Source of the DNA: Telmatactis stephensoni | Taxonomy: Eukaryota; Cnidaria; Anthozoa; Actiniaria; Isophelliidae | Reading direction: 5' to 3' | NCBI GenBank assembly: GCA_029948255.1 | Contig: JALIZF010001248.1 | Span: 1-64,000, forward strand | Length of the DNA: 64,000 nucleotides | Shown: one piece after another, positions 10,986-23,640 of the stretch | Position numbering within the stretch: position 1 is the first letter of the stretch | Layout: each line of letters begins with the position of its first letter | Translations under genes and position numbers: made by a program | The notes under the pieces: model-generated | What the model was told of the DNA's origin: nothing | The model's input: only the letters and a program-made list of their open reading frames with translations | Databases searched by the model: none

Positions 10986-13900
10986 CTATGAATCACTTTT
11001 CCTTGCCAAACACTGGTTGATCACCTCTAGTAAATGGCTATTTTCAAGTGCAGCAGCCACCCTTTCTTTATCAGCAAGTTGCTTGTTAACTTTAAAAGAA
11101 AAGAAAAACAACAACTTAAGACATTATAATACAGAAAAAACAGTAATTAACTTTTCAGCTTTTTAACTCTTTGGCCTTAATTTTCAACAATTTATTGCAA
11201 TGAGCTTTTATCAAGTAAAAACTCTAATAGAACCATAGTAAAACAGAAAAAGAATTACCATAGCTGGAAAGAGCATGTTAAAATTAGCAAGACAGTGAAG
11301 TTTGAAGGAATTAAATCCAAAACTCATGAGAATAATTATGAATTTTTAAAAAGTGTGAATTTGTAAGAAAACCTTTGCTGGTAGGCATCTCTTGCTAAAA
11401 GCTCATTACATGCCCTCCAATTCAAAATCATAAAAAACCCTCTGGACTTACTTACTCTGGACTACTTATTTATATTATAAATAAAGGTTCCTTTAAATAT
11501 CTTGTTACAACTATTTTGTTACCTGTAAGTTCTGTGAATTAGCAAAAAATGCTAATGAGAAGGTCTGAGTGAAAATCACAGTTTTCAGGCAGGCAGTTAC
11601 TCTTTACCTCCTCACCTCTCCCCCGTCAAACTCCTTTCCCCATTTTAGACAACAAGTAAGAAACTATTGGGCGACAATGGTACAAAACTGTCGCTCGACA
11701 GGTGCAATAGCTTTGGAGGCAAAAGTCAGGTGACAGTTGGGCTAATATTTGTTGGGCATGTTTTGGAAATTGTCAACAAACTATCATGAGGCAACTACAT
11801 TTGTACGCTGTATCACCCAACTGTGGGCCACTGCTTCTGGGCAACAATTACCACTCATAAGTACTTCTATCACAGTAAAGTATCTTTTTATGATTGTTGA
11901 TCACTTTATGAATCTTGTGGTTAATTTTTTTTTGCAGTTAGAAAAGACGAAAAAATAATGCCAGTTTTGATTCTGCAAATCATTCCCTTTGTCAGTTCAC
12001 ATTGACATGTTCAGGTTGTGCCTCAATTCCCAAAACAATGTAACTGACCACAAGGCTCGCAGTGCATGACTGTGATGCATGTCCACCATACTTTCTTTGT
12101 AAAAATGCTAAGTTTTAAAAATTCATATCTTTGTCAGGTTAAAAGCAATCTCCCAAAAACTTTGCAATTATTTTACTAACATTGATGTAACAAATTTGGT
12201 AGTACTATTAGTACATTGCATAACACTATCAAATTCAATGGCAAGATAACAGGACGACTGTCAGTCAACTGTTGGGCAACAGTAGGTGAACTTTCGGGAA
12301 ACTTTCACCCAACAGTCAGCCAAAAGTTGATTTAGTATGTTGCAAGGAACTTACAAGTTACAAGGTTAGTGGCAATACATGTACCTGCTAGTTCTGATTG
12401 ATGAGTTCCTGGAGTAATAATAACATCAACCTAAAGAAAAGAAAATACATGTATCTTTTTTTTTATTTGACTACTTGTGAGACAGCTGTGCACAAAAGTT
12501 AAAGTTAAGTATCTTAACCAGGTAGAAAAGGAGGGTATCCATGCATTTCAGCAACCAACTAAATGTGATGTGTTGTTGACATTCTATCATTTCAAATGAC
12601 TTCATTCAGCACTAGAAATGATAATAGAGGGATTTTATTTGAGTAGTACTGGTTCTAACCCCAAATGTTTTCTTTTGTTCTTTACCAACTATCCCAGCCT
12701 ATTGTTGCTCATTACCAGAGAATGTACTTTCATTTAATGCAAATTTATTTTTTGTATTAAAAACCAAGCCAGTATTCATGACATTAGGGATTTTTGCATT
12801 ATAAACAGTAATGTTAATTGACAAATGGGCAATGGGTTCTTTATAAAGCTATTAATCTTTGGTGGATTTCAACAAAACGAAGTGTTTCTTCAATATAGAC
12901 CTATATTATTTACGACCTTTTCTTTAAAACCAAGCATGGGATAAACATTTGAATATGAATGGTACTTTAGTTATGACATATCACATGTAAGGGTAAAGTG
13001 CAGTTCTTTCAAATGAAAGTTTTTTGTTGTCATCCCATTTCAGACCACATGATGTCTGTCTTGATGCCACTATTCTTTCACATGTAAATATTTTAACTTA
13101 GTATATACCAACTCCACAACCTCGTAAGATTTAGCAATTCTATTGGCTCACTTAAGGCCTGCGCAAACAACTTCAACATTTGTTTCAACATCCTTTCGAT
13201 TTTGTTGAACGCTGTTGAACAATGTTGAACGATGTTGAAAACTGGGGTGGCAAACGATTTCAACATTTGTTTCAACATCCGTTCGATTTTGTTGAATTGC
13301 AAAGTTGAAGTCGTTTGCCACCCCCTTTCAACAGTTTTGAAACACTACAAGACGGCTTAGAGCACAAGTGCAAACCCAACAATGTTGAAAGAGGGTGGCA
13401 AACGACTTCAACTTTGATTCAACATTCAGAGAACAAAAGAAATGTTGATTGAAGCAAAGTTTAAACTCTTTTAAACTTCATTCAACATCGTTTCAACACG
13501 TTTCAACACGCTTCAACATTGTTGAAAGGGGATGGCAAACGACTTCAACATTGATTTTCAACAAAATCTAAGTGATGTTGAAACAAATGTTGAAGTCGTT
13601 TGCGCGGGCCTTTCATATCAGAATATGAGACTATACTTCCCAAGCTCAGGATATAGAGCTTTTCAACAAAATGGTATCTTTTTACAAACTACAGTAAGAA
13701 AAACAATATACTAAACAAAAACAAAATCATAACTTACAGTCTTCCAAAACTAATAAAAGAAAGCTTCGACATTTATCCAGTTTGAAGTGTATTTGAAGTG
13801 TACTGAGAGAGAAACAAGCTGCACATATTGTCAGTCATGTCAAGTGATTCAAAGACTTTGAATTTTCTGTCAGTTATATAAAATTTACTTGGCTTTTTTA

Positions 13901-15948
13901 TTTCCTAAATAGTTTTTTTTACCAAATGCATTTAGAAATAGAAGGTAATTAGAAAATCTTATAATTTAGAGAACATTTATACGAAAAAAAGACGGAATCA
14001 ATTTTATAATAATTGGCTTACCTTAGCTGATTGACTCAACACTTTTCAGCTTTTGTCTATTAATAAACACAAGTTTTCCAGAATTTACTGACTCAGAGGC
14101 AAATCACCTTGAGATGTCTCCAAAGGACCTTAAAAAGCCTGAACTATAAAGTTTGTCCACCAAACACAACATTTTTAGGTAAGATTTGAAGCCAGCAAGC
14201 TTGAAAGGGCAGCTGTAGAACTAACAGTCGATCTCTCACGGAAAAAGTTAATCAAATCCAGTGTTTGTGATCGATCCAATTAACAACTGAAGATGGTTTT
14301 GAGTTGTCTGTCCTCTTATTGACACACTCTTGACGTCATAAATGTTCAAAACTCAAGTGGAAGCACGAGCACAACGAGTGATTTCACTGCAAAGTTTTGA
14401 ACATTTTATGACGTCAAGAGTGTGTCAATAAGAGGACAGACAACTCAAAACCACCTTCAATTCGTTTTTTACAACAATTATTTGAGATAAAAGTTAAAAA
14501 ATCCTTATCAAACGGGGCAACAGAATGAGCGTGCGCGCCGAAACGTGTCAGCAGTGTGTCTGTACTCTTATTGACACACTCTAATCAACTAATCAAATCG
14601 CGAGATTAGTATCAAGTGTTGTAAAATTTGCCTTTCATTCTTGAACACTTGTTTGCAAGAATTAAAGTTGTCCTCTATTCAAGAATGCATTTAAAAGTAC
14701 TAAGAAACATGCCTAAAATAGGTAAAGACTGCAGCTACTGACAGTATTTGTAGCTGAGACCAAACGTGTTCCTTGAGAGTCTGCAAACGAGGCGTATAAA
14801 CTTTTGCGTGCTTTGTCACGCTTTGTTATCATTTCAAAAATAAGTTGAAATTTTTAAAAATATCATGTAGTTTTATAAATCCTAAAACAATCATTCTCTT
14901 CACTGTCGGTGAATAGCGGTTTTAGGAATATTTCCCTTGACACTTTGTGTCTCAGTAAATATTCTAATGCTATTCACCTCCAGTTCAGAGAATAATAGCT
15001 AATCAAAATGTTCACTATAAGGGGGTGTTTACATGACACTAGGATCATCCTAGCAGGCAAATCATCCTTCTATACATTTACTGCATTCTGTTTAGTAGAA
15101 TGATCCTAGTACCCAAAGAGAAGACACAAATTTCCATGTAAACAGAATGCAGTAAATGTATAGCAGGTAGGATGATTCGCCTACTAGGATGATCCTAGTG
15201 CTAGGATGATCCTAGTGCCATGTAATACCCCCTAAAAGAAACAATTCTTAAGGGAATGCCACATGGTCTGAAATGGGCAATGAATTAGGACATGAAGGTA
15301 CGGAGGTCTATTCACACATTTACCTTGAATCGCTCTGGTAATGATCGAAGTAATCTCACTCTAATAGCCAGGCCAATAAGTGTAGCCATACTACAGTGAG
15401 GGATTGTAGGAGTAAACTGTACTTTTACAAAATTCTCATCATCATTAACAGTAACTAAAGATTGTTCTACAACATTAAGGTCTTCTAGTGTCAGTGGGTG
15501 TTCAGGATCATTAATAAAACGTATCATATCTGGATATTGTAAGTTAAGGGTTTTGTCAAGAAATTTGATTTCAAACACATTGCAGAGAAGGTTAAAACAT
15601 AATATTAGCGCTTTGTCTTGGGAGTAACTTTATAATAAAAGAAATGGCAACTAGTTTTTATTTCTTTGATTTTAAAAACATTTCAAATAAATTCATATTT
15701 AAGTCATTTAAGTTATGTAAGTAGAAAATAATAATGAATCAGGTGGAAGATCTACAATAGCTGAGTCTATTGGCAACCTTCGAATATAAGACATGCAATC
15801 GTACGATTTAAGTAAAGGATACCAAACACTTCTCTGTCGTCAATTTATCCACATGATCTTCATCCTTCTCTTCATCTGTGACGATACGATCATCAACTCG
15901 TTCAAAAACAGTAGGGTTCACATTTTCAAGTCCTGCAGCGGCCGCCAT
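10986..15948 (-). CDS. CIAO2B: cytosolic iron-sulfur assembly component 2B (MIP18/FAM96B)
   Basis: Minus-strand exons are 15823-15948, 15324-15529, 12385-12430 (only 46 bp) and 10986-11089. All junctions are GT-AG and in phase. The product, about 160 residues, closely matches CIAO2B/FAM96B (human 163 aa). It contains [37 protein letters not shown] (with the conserved reactive Cys), the motif ITPGTHQSE and the C-terminal segment [19 protein letters not shown]. In other animals it joins CIAO1 and MMS19 to deliver Fe-S clusters to cytosolic and nuclear proteins. The start is [11 protein letters not shown] at 15948; GGCCAATCC, a CCAAT box in this orientation, lies just before it. Exon 1 lacks one base in the A-run at 15844-15846: without it the frame breaks before DDREVF. 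With that base the coding length becomes a multiple of three. Confidence 0.92.
11250..11400 (+). repeat. diverged repeat shared with 16928-17060
   Basis: GCTGGAAAGAGCAT, GTGAAGTTTGAAGGA and ATCTCTTGC occur in the same order at both places. This copy lies in the last intron of CIAO2B. The family is not identified. Confidence 0.5.
11660..12345. repeat. decayed foldback repeat in CIAO2B intron
   Basis: Words such as TTGGGCGACA, CAACTGTTGGGCAACAGT and CACCCAACAGTC recur in both orientations between these limits, as in an old foldback element. Edges and target duplication could not be set. Confidence 0.35.
13153..13612. mobile_element. foldback MITE rich in CAACAT/GTTGAA units
   Basis: The left arm starts GGCCTGCGCAAACAACTTCA and the right arm, reversed, reads GGCCCGCGCAAACGACTTCA. 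Both continue into ACATTTGTTTCAACATC. The interior is a mosaic of TTCAACATTGTTGAA-type units on both strands, so it can fold extensively. The element lies in the second intron of CIAO2B. The GGCC ends suggest a PIF/Harbinger-type MITE, but no clear 3-bp duplication remains. Confidence 0.7.
14287..14463. mobile_element. foldback MITE, GGACAGACAACTC family
   Basis: Two arms of about 60-70 bp in inverted orientation share GGTTTTGAGTTGTCTGTCC, CTTATTGACACACTCTTGAC and CATAAATGTTCAAAACT, separated by about 45 bp. A half-copy is at 1437-1497, and a short related piece (CTCTTATTGACACACTCT) follows at about 14566. Confidence 0.75.
15021..15232. mobile_element. PIF/Harbinger-type MITE, ACTAGGATCATCCTAG family
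   Basis: Inverted ends GGGGGTGTTTACATG and CATGTAATACCCCC are flanked by TAA on both sides (15018-15020 and 15233-15235). The interior holds repeated ACTAGGATCATCCTAG palindromes and an inner inverted pair (TACATTTACTGCATTCTGTT). The 3-bp TAA duplication and G-rich ends fit PIF/Harbinger MITEs. Truncated relatives lie at about 32338 and 39266. Confidence 0.8.
15844..15846 (-). other. single-base frameshift in CIAO2B exon 1
   Basis: The upstream frame ends in VDK and the conserved IDDREVFD frame begins in the next register. One A (T on +) is missing from a three-base run. The total exon length is 482 nt as given, or 483 with the missing base. Confidence 0.85.
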
Positions 15949-16114
15949 GATGGATTGGCCTCTGGGGATTATGGGGCAAACACAGGACGCCCAATCATAT
16001 AGCTGGGCACTATAAAAATTACCTGTAGATGCATCTAGTAAACACTAACAGCATTGCCCAGGAATTCGTTGGAGATATTGCCCCAGGTTTATTGAAATCT
16101 TTCTAATGTTAAAA

Positions 16115-16507
16115 GCTTTTCTTCTTTTCTTTTCTTTTCTTTCTTTTCTTTCTTTCTTTTCTTTTCTTTTCTTTTCTTTTCTTTTCTTTCTTTTCTTTTT
16201 CTTTTCTTTTCTTTTCTTTTCTTTTCTTTTCTTTTCTTTTTCTTTTCTTTTCTTTTCTTTTCTTTTTCTTTTCTTTTCTTTTCTTTTCTTTTCTTTTCTT
16301 TTCTTTTCTTTTCTTTTCTTTTCTTTTCTTTCTTTTCTTTCTTTTCTTTTCTTTTCTTTTCTTTTCTTTCTTTCTTTCTTTTCTTTTCTTTTCTTTTCTT
16401 TTCTTTTCTTTTCTTTTCTTTCTTTTCTTTTCTTTTCTTTTCTTTTCTTTTCTTTTCTTTTCTTTTCTTTTCTTTTCTTTTCTTTTCTTTTCTTTTTCTT
16501 TTTTTTC

Positions 16508-16538
<31 letters not shown>

Positions 16539-16720
16539 CCTTTTCCTTTTCTTTTCTTTTTTTTTTTTACATTTTCTTTTACTTTTCTTTTCTTTTCTTT
16601 TCCTTTTATTTAGTTTCTTTTTACTTTTTTTTCTTGTCCATTTTCTTTTCTTTTCTTTACACTTTCTTTTATTCCTTTCCTTCTTTCCATTTTGTCTTTC
16701 CTTTCCATTTCTTTCCTCGA
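16115..16720 (+). repeat. polypyrimidine microsatellite (TTTTC)n
   Basis: About 600 bp of near-continuous C/T on the + strand, mostly TTTTC with interspersed TTTC units. A long Phe/Leu/Ser open frame here is a translation artefact. It lies just upstream of the CIAO2B start region. Confidence 0.95.
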
Positions 16721-16927
16721 AAAATCAGATACCCTGGAGGCATTTGGGGTAGAGGACGGGTAACATATAAGATTCTAAACTAATTTTTCATGCTGAATCC
16801 GAACTATGAATGTTACCAAGACGTATTCTGTTAAATACTTATACGTGTAAATGACGTAGTTGTGAGATTGCTAGCCGTCCATTTCATATCTATAGGCTTT
16901 TTCATGTAATTCCAAAAGTTCCAAACT

Positions 16928-17060
16928 TAAAAACAACTACCATGCTGGAAAGAGCATATCAAATCAGTAAACTGTGAAGTTTGAAGGATATAAGTTGAAA
17001 AATCAAGGAGATACGAATTTTCAAAAATCGAAATTTGTTTGTATCTCTTGCATAACTGTA
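16928..17060 (+). repeat. diverged repeat shared with 11250-11400
   Basis: Contains CTGGAAAGAGCAT, GTGAAGTTTGAAGGA and TATCTCTTGC in the same order as at 11250-11400. Confidence 0.5.
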
Positions 17061-17083
17061 AGTGTTTCATACAAAATTTCGTT

Positions 17084-17410
17084 TTGCACTCGCAAATTGT
17101 TCACAGCACGTGCAAGTGCGTAGCATAAATTTGCATAGAGTTCCACGCTACATGCATCAGGAACCGGAAATAACATTATTTTTTTTCTTTTGTTTATTTG
17201 GTGATGTTTACTGCTAATTAGTTGATATTATTTCCAAATATTATGCTTGGCTTTTAATGCACTTTAGAAAAGAAAAATTATGTCTCCCCATCCTAAAAAC
17301 ATAAAATTTAGAAGTGAAAGTTCTTCTAAAGCGAATTCTTTATTTCCGGTTCCTGATGCATGGATCTATGCTATGCACTTGCACGTGCTGTGAACAATTT
17401 GCGAGTGCAA
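17084..17410. mobile_element. foldback element with about 85-bp arms
   Basis: The left arm begins TTGCACTCGCAAATTGTTCA and the right arm ends with its complement, GCGAGTGCAA. Both arms also share CAGCACGTGCAAGTGC, CATGCATCAGGAACCGGAAA and AATA. The spacer is about 160 bp of AT-rich DNA with no ORF. Confidence 0.8.
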
Positions 17411-19010
17411 TATGCTAATTAGCGAGTCGAATGGTTGTCTCAATGCAAGTTTTGAGCTGGCGTTTGGGTCTACGTCAGGTTTAAGTTTCGGGTCGTTTAG
17501 TGCTTGTATTTGAATGAGCTGTTGCAATATTGCTGGTGTATAGGACAAGCAATGCCCTACTTAAACGCCAAGCAGAAAATAGCCTGCGTTTTTGAGATTT
17601 TCAAAAACAACTTCTGATGTACAAAGTTGCGGAGAAAATGTCTCACAAGAGACCTGGAAAGAAAAAAATATATCTAGACATCGATGAAGAGTTGAAAGTC
17701 GGCTTTTCACGTAAAGGTAAGTGTATATTTTAGCAATATTTGCAAAGTGTTCTCGGTGGTGTTTTGCGTACTTCGAGTATTGTTTACGCTGTCGGTATAT
17801 CCAAGAATAGAAATACAGCATCTGTGGAAACTTTGGTGATTTAAAGAAAATCAAACAGATTAAATCTCTTAAAATCACTTTGAAATGTTGTGCATTTGTC
17901 TGAATTTTTCTATGCAGTTTACCGCTTGTCTGAAGCTCATCAATTTGGCGAGATATTAGAGGAAAACCATTTTTGACGATGTTCGATTTTCGCTATTTTA
18001 AAAGACGTTGATCGATTTAATTATAACATCATTTAAACTTCAATCTTATCCTCATATTTGGTGTAGAAACCAAGTCTCATTGGTGCGCATTAAGTTGTCC
18101 ATTGCGCCAGATGAAAATGTGCGGTGCGGTCTGAAAAACAACTATATCGAGTCACCTTAAGGCTTTGTCTCGAATTTGTTTAGATGGGGTGAAAAATTTT
18201 CAGTTGAGGATATTTTTACTCCTAAATAAGTATATTCATAGACCTGGTCAAGCGCGGTTTAGAGTTTATAACAAATGTGCATGGGTGGTTTGCCCATTTT
18301 TTATTTGTAAAAATCATAATTTTTGTTTTCTTTTCATTGATTGTCATTTTCCAATCTGTACAAAACTTGATAATGCATTGAGACTATTTTGGAGACCTTG
18401 ACGTGAGATAGATAGGATAGATAGGTAGTTCAATATGCTTTATTAACATGACGTCCCTCTTAATTTACAGGTATTGTCAAAGCTTACACGTTTTCATATT
18501 GATTAGATTTTTTGTCCTTACTCTTTTTAATAAAAAACTGTAACAATAATAAAATAAGGATATATAATATGTTATTCATATATAAATGATTGGCGCGCAT
18601 TAATCACGAGGTTAATGATTTCAATAAAACTTATCATAGTAAATATAATGAAGATTGAGGAATCATCTAATATATACTAATCGTATACAAATTTTAAGTT
18701 GTATATAAGAATTGAATAAATGTTCGTAAATATTGCTATAATGTAATTAATAAAATATAATATTGTAAAATTAATCACATGGTCGATGATCTAAATATAA
18801 TTTATTGTAGTAATGTAATAAGTCTAATCATCTTTTCTAATTAATTGTGTGTAAAATCATAAATTATTGATATTTATATGAAATATAAAGAATATTAAAA
18901 ATCTTTGTAAATACTTTGGAATATTAATGGCTTATGCGTCAGAAAGTTTCTCTTTCCGTAAGAGGAAACATTTCGATATAAATTTAGACAAATAAATTAA
19001 AATATAACAT
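17411..19010. other. non-coding, AT-rich stretch
   Basis: No supported gene. The minus frames at 17366-17548 and 17561-17878 show no domain. From about 18540 to 18960 the sequence is extremely AT-rich. Confidence 0.45.
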
Positions 19011-19083
19011 AGGTAGGTAGGTAGGTAGGTAGGTAGGTAGGTAGGTAGGTAGGTAGGTAGGTAGGTAGATAGATAGATAGATA
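19011..19083 (+). repeat. tetranucleotide microsatellite (TAGG)n, then (TAGA)n
   Basis: About 14 units of TAGG followed by a few TAGA units. A purine-rich stretch follows to about 19260. Confidence 0.95.
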
Positions 19084-19670
19084 ATAAAGAACGGAAGATT
19101 GAAAGAATAAAAGAAAGAAAAAGGGGAACGAGAGAGAGACAAAGAATGACAGAGAGGAAGGAAGAAAGAAAGTAATGAATGAAGGAAACTGAAGAAAAAA
19201 AAGGAAGACAGACGGATAGCTTGGAAGTAAGAAAAAAAAAACATTAAGGAAAAAATTTAGAGAAGGACAAATAGGTTCCTTGACAAAACGAGGAAGGAAT
19301 AGGCCCTTTTTATAACATCGTGGATTTTTTGAGGGGGAAAAGCTGAAGGCTATTAGTTCCCATCTTTCTCTTCCAGTTCACTAATGTGTTTCTGAATTAA
19401 ATAATCATACATCGCTAGCTAATGGTTAAAACATCATCTTAAGTCGGATTGACCACATCCTTATATTGATGGGGAAATGCGCGCGAGTGCGTGGTTGTAA
19501 ATAATACCATGATAGAAAAGGTCACGACTCCTCCCCGACCATGAAATATCCCAAGTACTTCCAGCATTTGATCGCTACAAAGTGACAAACCAGCAAGGTA
19601 TGCATAGTATACAACATGCTGTGAGCATATTACAGATTTGTATGGTTCGTCATTGTTAGCTATAGTCATC

Positions 19671-22014
19671 ATGGTGCTTCATGAACAAGATCGCTTTGGT
19701 AACATTCTCCCTGTTGGAATTTTTTCTCGCTTAACTTTTCGTTGGATCAACAACACATTGAAACATGGCAACCGATCACGAATCCAAGAGAAAGACATTC
19801 CTGACCTCAAAAGAAATGATTCCGCAGAGCTTCTTACGCAGGTTTTTGAGAACAACTGGCAAAATGAAGAACACTTGTCGGGCTTAAGTCCTGAAAGAAA
19901 GTGGCCCTTTCTTTTAAGAGTTCTTATTAAGGTAATAGGTTTTTACTCAACGTAATGTTGACATTACTATGGATGTAGTGAGTAAATCTTCCTGTGCCCT
20001 CAAGCATGCATCCAAGCCATAATAAAGCATTCGTGACCAGAATATATGCCTTATAAAAAAAACAGGGTCCATTAACGCCGATAAGGAAATTACAGCGGAA
20101 ACTTAGTTGATGTTGGCTTTTGTAAATATTTATGCTAAATATTGGCTTCAGCAACATATTCAATCTCAATCAAAATATTACATCTTTTTGTAAACTTGCT
20201 GTACGGAGGTAGCTTTAGCACACTAAATTGTCTGTAAGGGGGTATCGTTTGATATCAATATTGTTTTTTCTGTAAGTGATACTTCCACTGAAATCTAATA
20301 GACCTGACTTAAAGGGTAGTATAGTCAATCAGCTTGCCGCGCTGATATATGAGTTAACGATATCTAATAACGTCGTCCAACAGGCTGTCTCACTTTTTAT
20401 GGTTTTCGTATTTTCTTCGTTGCTTTTATTTTTTAAACGGTTTGTTTATCTGTCTTGATGTCTTTTGTTGTTTATCTTTTGATTGGTTTGTCGATAACAG
20501 ATTTTCGGCGTCACGCACTGTCTGATTGGATATGAAGCCATTGTTGAGCAAGCAGAGTGATCTTTTTACAAAAAACTTTTCCCGAAGTCCTTCATTTGAG
20601 CTTTCGAGAGAAGGTTAAAAAAACCCTCGACCAGCTCGAAGGGAATTGAGTACGTGCTTCCCTTTATAATTCAAACGTTTCGCAACCATACATTCAACAT
20701 CTGGTACCCCAGCTCATGATTACACTATTAGTTTTCATAGTTGTTATTTCAGATAATGAGAAAGATTGACAATAAAAAAACAGCTTGAATAATAAACAAT
20801 TATACTATATATTTGTCACCTTCAAACAAAGTAATTGCGGCTTAACTTTGTGGCTAGCGACGACGGCCGGGAAACCAAACGGGAAATGCCAAAACGAGGG
20901 AAAGGATAAAATATCAAATTGCCTCAACTTATCAACTACGCCTTGCTCGTGCCTTCGATGACATGCCTATTACGAGATGATGATTTAAGAGGATTACTCA
21001 CTTACTTACATAGGCTCTTAGGGACCCCGGAGTGAGGAGAGACGGGGTGGCTGGCATAATGTAGCCTGCGTTGCTGGCGTTAAACCGCAGACCGCCAGCA
21101 ACGCAGGCTAGGCATAATGCAAAGCTAATATATCACAACAACAATGTAATTCGTATAGCAATAATGATCATATAATCATAATCTCAGGTATATACTACTT
21201 CATCAAATATCAATCTCATGACTGCTTAAGATATTAATTTCATTTTCTCGTTATTCAATTATTTTGTCTTTTTATTTCCCAGTCATTCAGTTTCCATTTG
21301 TCCATCCTCTTTGTTCTCATGTTGTTGGATTTACTGTTTCGAGTGGTAATAGCAGTCCTGGTTGGTGTTTTGGTGGGTCAGCTCCAGTCTCCCAACAAAC
21401 GTGCTTACATCTATGCTGGATTACTAGGAGGGGTTATACTACTGTATGGGTTTTTCAAAAACTTCTACGTGTACAGTCGTGAAGAGAGAGGGATACAGAT
21501 GAAAACATCTGTTATAGGACTTATTTACAGAAAGGTCAGTATCGATCGTATCTGAGAAAAACCAAACGAGCTTTGAATTTGTATTTTAGTAAGGAAGCTG
21601 TAACCAGGTGATTTATACGAACACCGCAAATGACATGGGAGGGGGAGGGGATTATATTCAAAAATTGACTTCGTATCTGAGCATAGGTCTTATTCCAAAA
21701 TCAAAAACAAGCAACATCGCATATATTTTTATTCTCCTTTAACAAAACTATGTCGTCAGTACAACATTAAAAGTGTGGACTTTATTACAAGTTAATAACG
21801 TCTTCTAAAGTTAGATGGTGTATAGAACATCATCTCACTCTCAATAACTGATCCAAAATTGGTCTGGTAGACAAGCGGGATTTGTTTGGGTCGGACTACG
21901 AGGTCATATTCATACCCAATGGGTACACATATACGTAATGTAATGAGTGACAAGGATATACGAAGGCATTTTCTTTCTTTCTTTCTCTGTCTCTCTTTCA
22001 TTCTTTCTTTCTTC

Positions 22015-22060
<46 letters not shown>

Positions 22061-23585
22061 CTCTTTCTTTCTTTCTTTCTTTGTCTATCTCTCTCTTTCT
22101 TTTTGAAGAGGGGGTTTAAAATTTTGTTAAATTTTTCGGGGTTGCCTTTTTAGTTGCTTTGAGGACAGTTGGCCGTTTTAGGGCTTTAGCCTCTTTGGCC
22201 TTTTTTGGGTCCATCATTTTAGCTTCATTTGCACCTGCCCAGTCACCCTGATAGTTGAGTACCCCTGTGATTTATTCTGTTAAGAACGTTCTAATGCACC
22301 AATCCTTATCCATGTACAGACGCAGAAGCTGAACCAAAAATCCCTTTATGACGTCACTTCCTCTCACCTGACCAGACTAGTTTCCGTCGAATGCAACAAA
22401 ATCCAAAGTACCAGCTTTCTCATAACCCACCTTGCAGCCTTCCCTTTGGAAGTCATCATAATCACCGTGTTGTCATGGCAACATATAAACTGGTTAAGCC
22501 TGATAGCAACCTGTTTTGTGCTCGGGCTAATTCCTCTACAGATGGTAACGGGACGACTTTGTAGCAAGTTGCGATATGAACTCACAAGACTGTGCAAGAA
22601 ACGTGTGAGTTTAATGGAGAGAATTATCAAAGGAATACGGATTGTGAAAATGAAAGCTTTAGAATCTCCTTTGAGTTCATTAGTTGACGATATTAGAAGG
22701 TAAGAATTATTTATTCCAGATACTTTTTCATTTAAATATCAGTGGCAGATCCAGGGGGGGTTCCATGGGTTACACGGAATCCCCCTTGAAGGTTTTAAGC
22801 CATTTTTTGTCAAACATCGACCAAAGAATAGAGTGTTATACACAGCTGGCTTTAAAAAATGGAACCCCCTTGGAAAAATCCTGGACCCGCTACTGAATAT
22901 GGACTAGTAAAGGGCTCATTTGTTTACAACACAAGAGCGGAGACTTGAACGGCGATTTTATCACAGCCGTAACAACTAGCGATTTTACTGCGATTTCAAC
23001 GCGATAGATCGCCGCATGCGCCGCATACTCGATCGAAATTTAGTGCACCTATCACAGGAAAAAATGTCAATTCCCAACTTGGAGTTTCCCTGGGTCTAAA
23101 CTGGGAATCCGTTCTATTTTACTTGGGAAATCTGTAATACCCAAACTTGTAAAAATAGAACAGATTCCCATGGATTCCCTGGTTAGACCAAGGGAATCCC
23201 CATGTTTGACCCAAGCTGAGAATTGAAATTTTTTCCCTGTGTTTGCAGCTGCGATGTTACTAAAAACACTCTTGTAAACCATCTTGTTTTATTATGAACT
23301 AAAAAGTGTAAAACATTATCGTTGATTGAATTAATTTCAATTTCTATATTGGCTTTTTTTATAATTTAATTGATTTGTTATAAGATAAAAGCTAACAAGT
23401 ATGTATTCTTAACCTTCTACAGTCTTCAGGAAATCAATTAGTTAATTTAGAAATTTATAACATATTGAATCATATTTAAATCCTGTTTAGTTTTTTTATC
23501 TTTCATTTATTTATTCATATATAGTTTTTTTAGGGCCTAGATGAAAATTACATATGTAATTCTAGTCACCCTGTTTAAATAAAGT

Positions 23586-23640
<55 letters not shown>

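Noticed and set aside
15932..15946. CTGCAGCGGCCGCC looks like a PstI/NotI cloning linker
   Set aside because: It encodes the start MAAAAG of CIAO2B in frame and runs into native conserved sequence, so it is genomic.
16106..16783. 225-codon Phe/Leu/Ser-rich open frame
   Set aside because: It is a translation of the (TTTTC)n tract.
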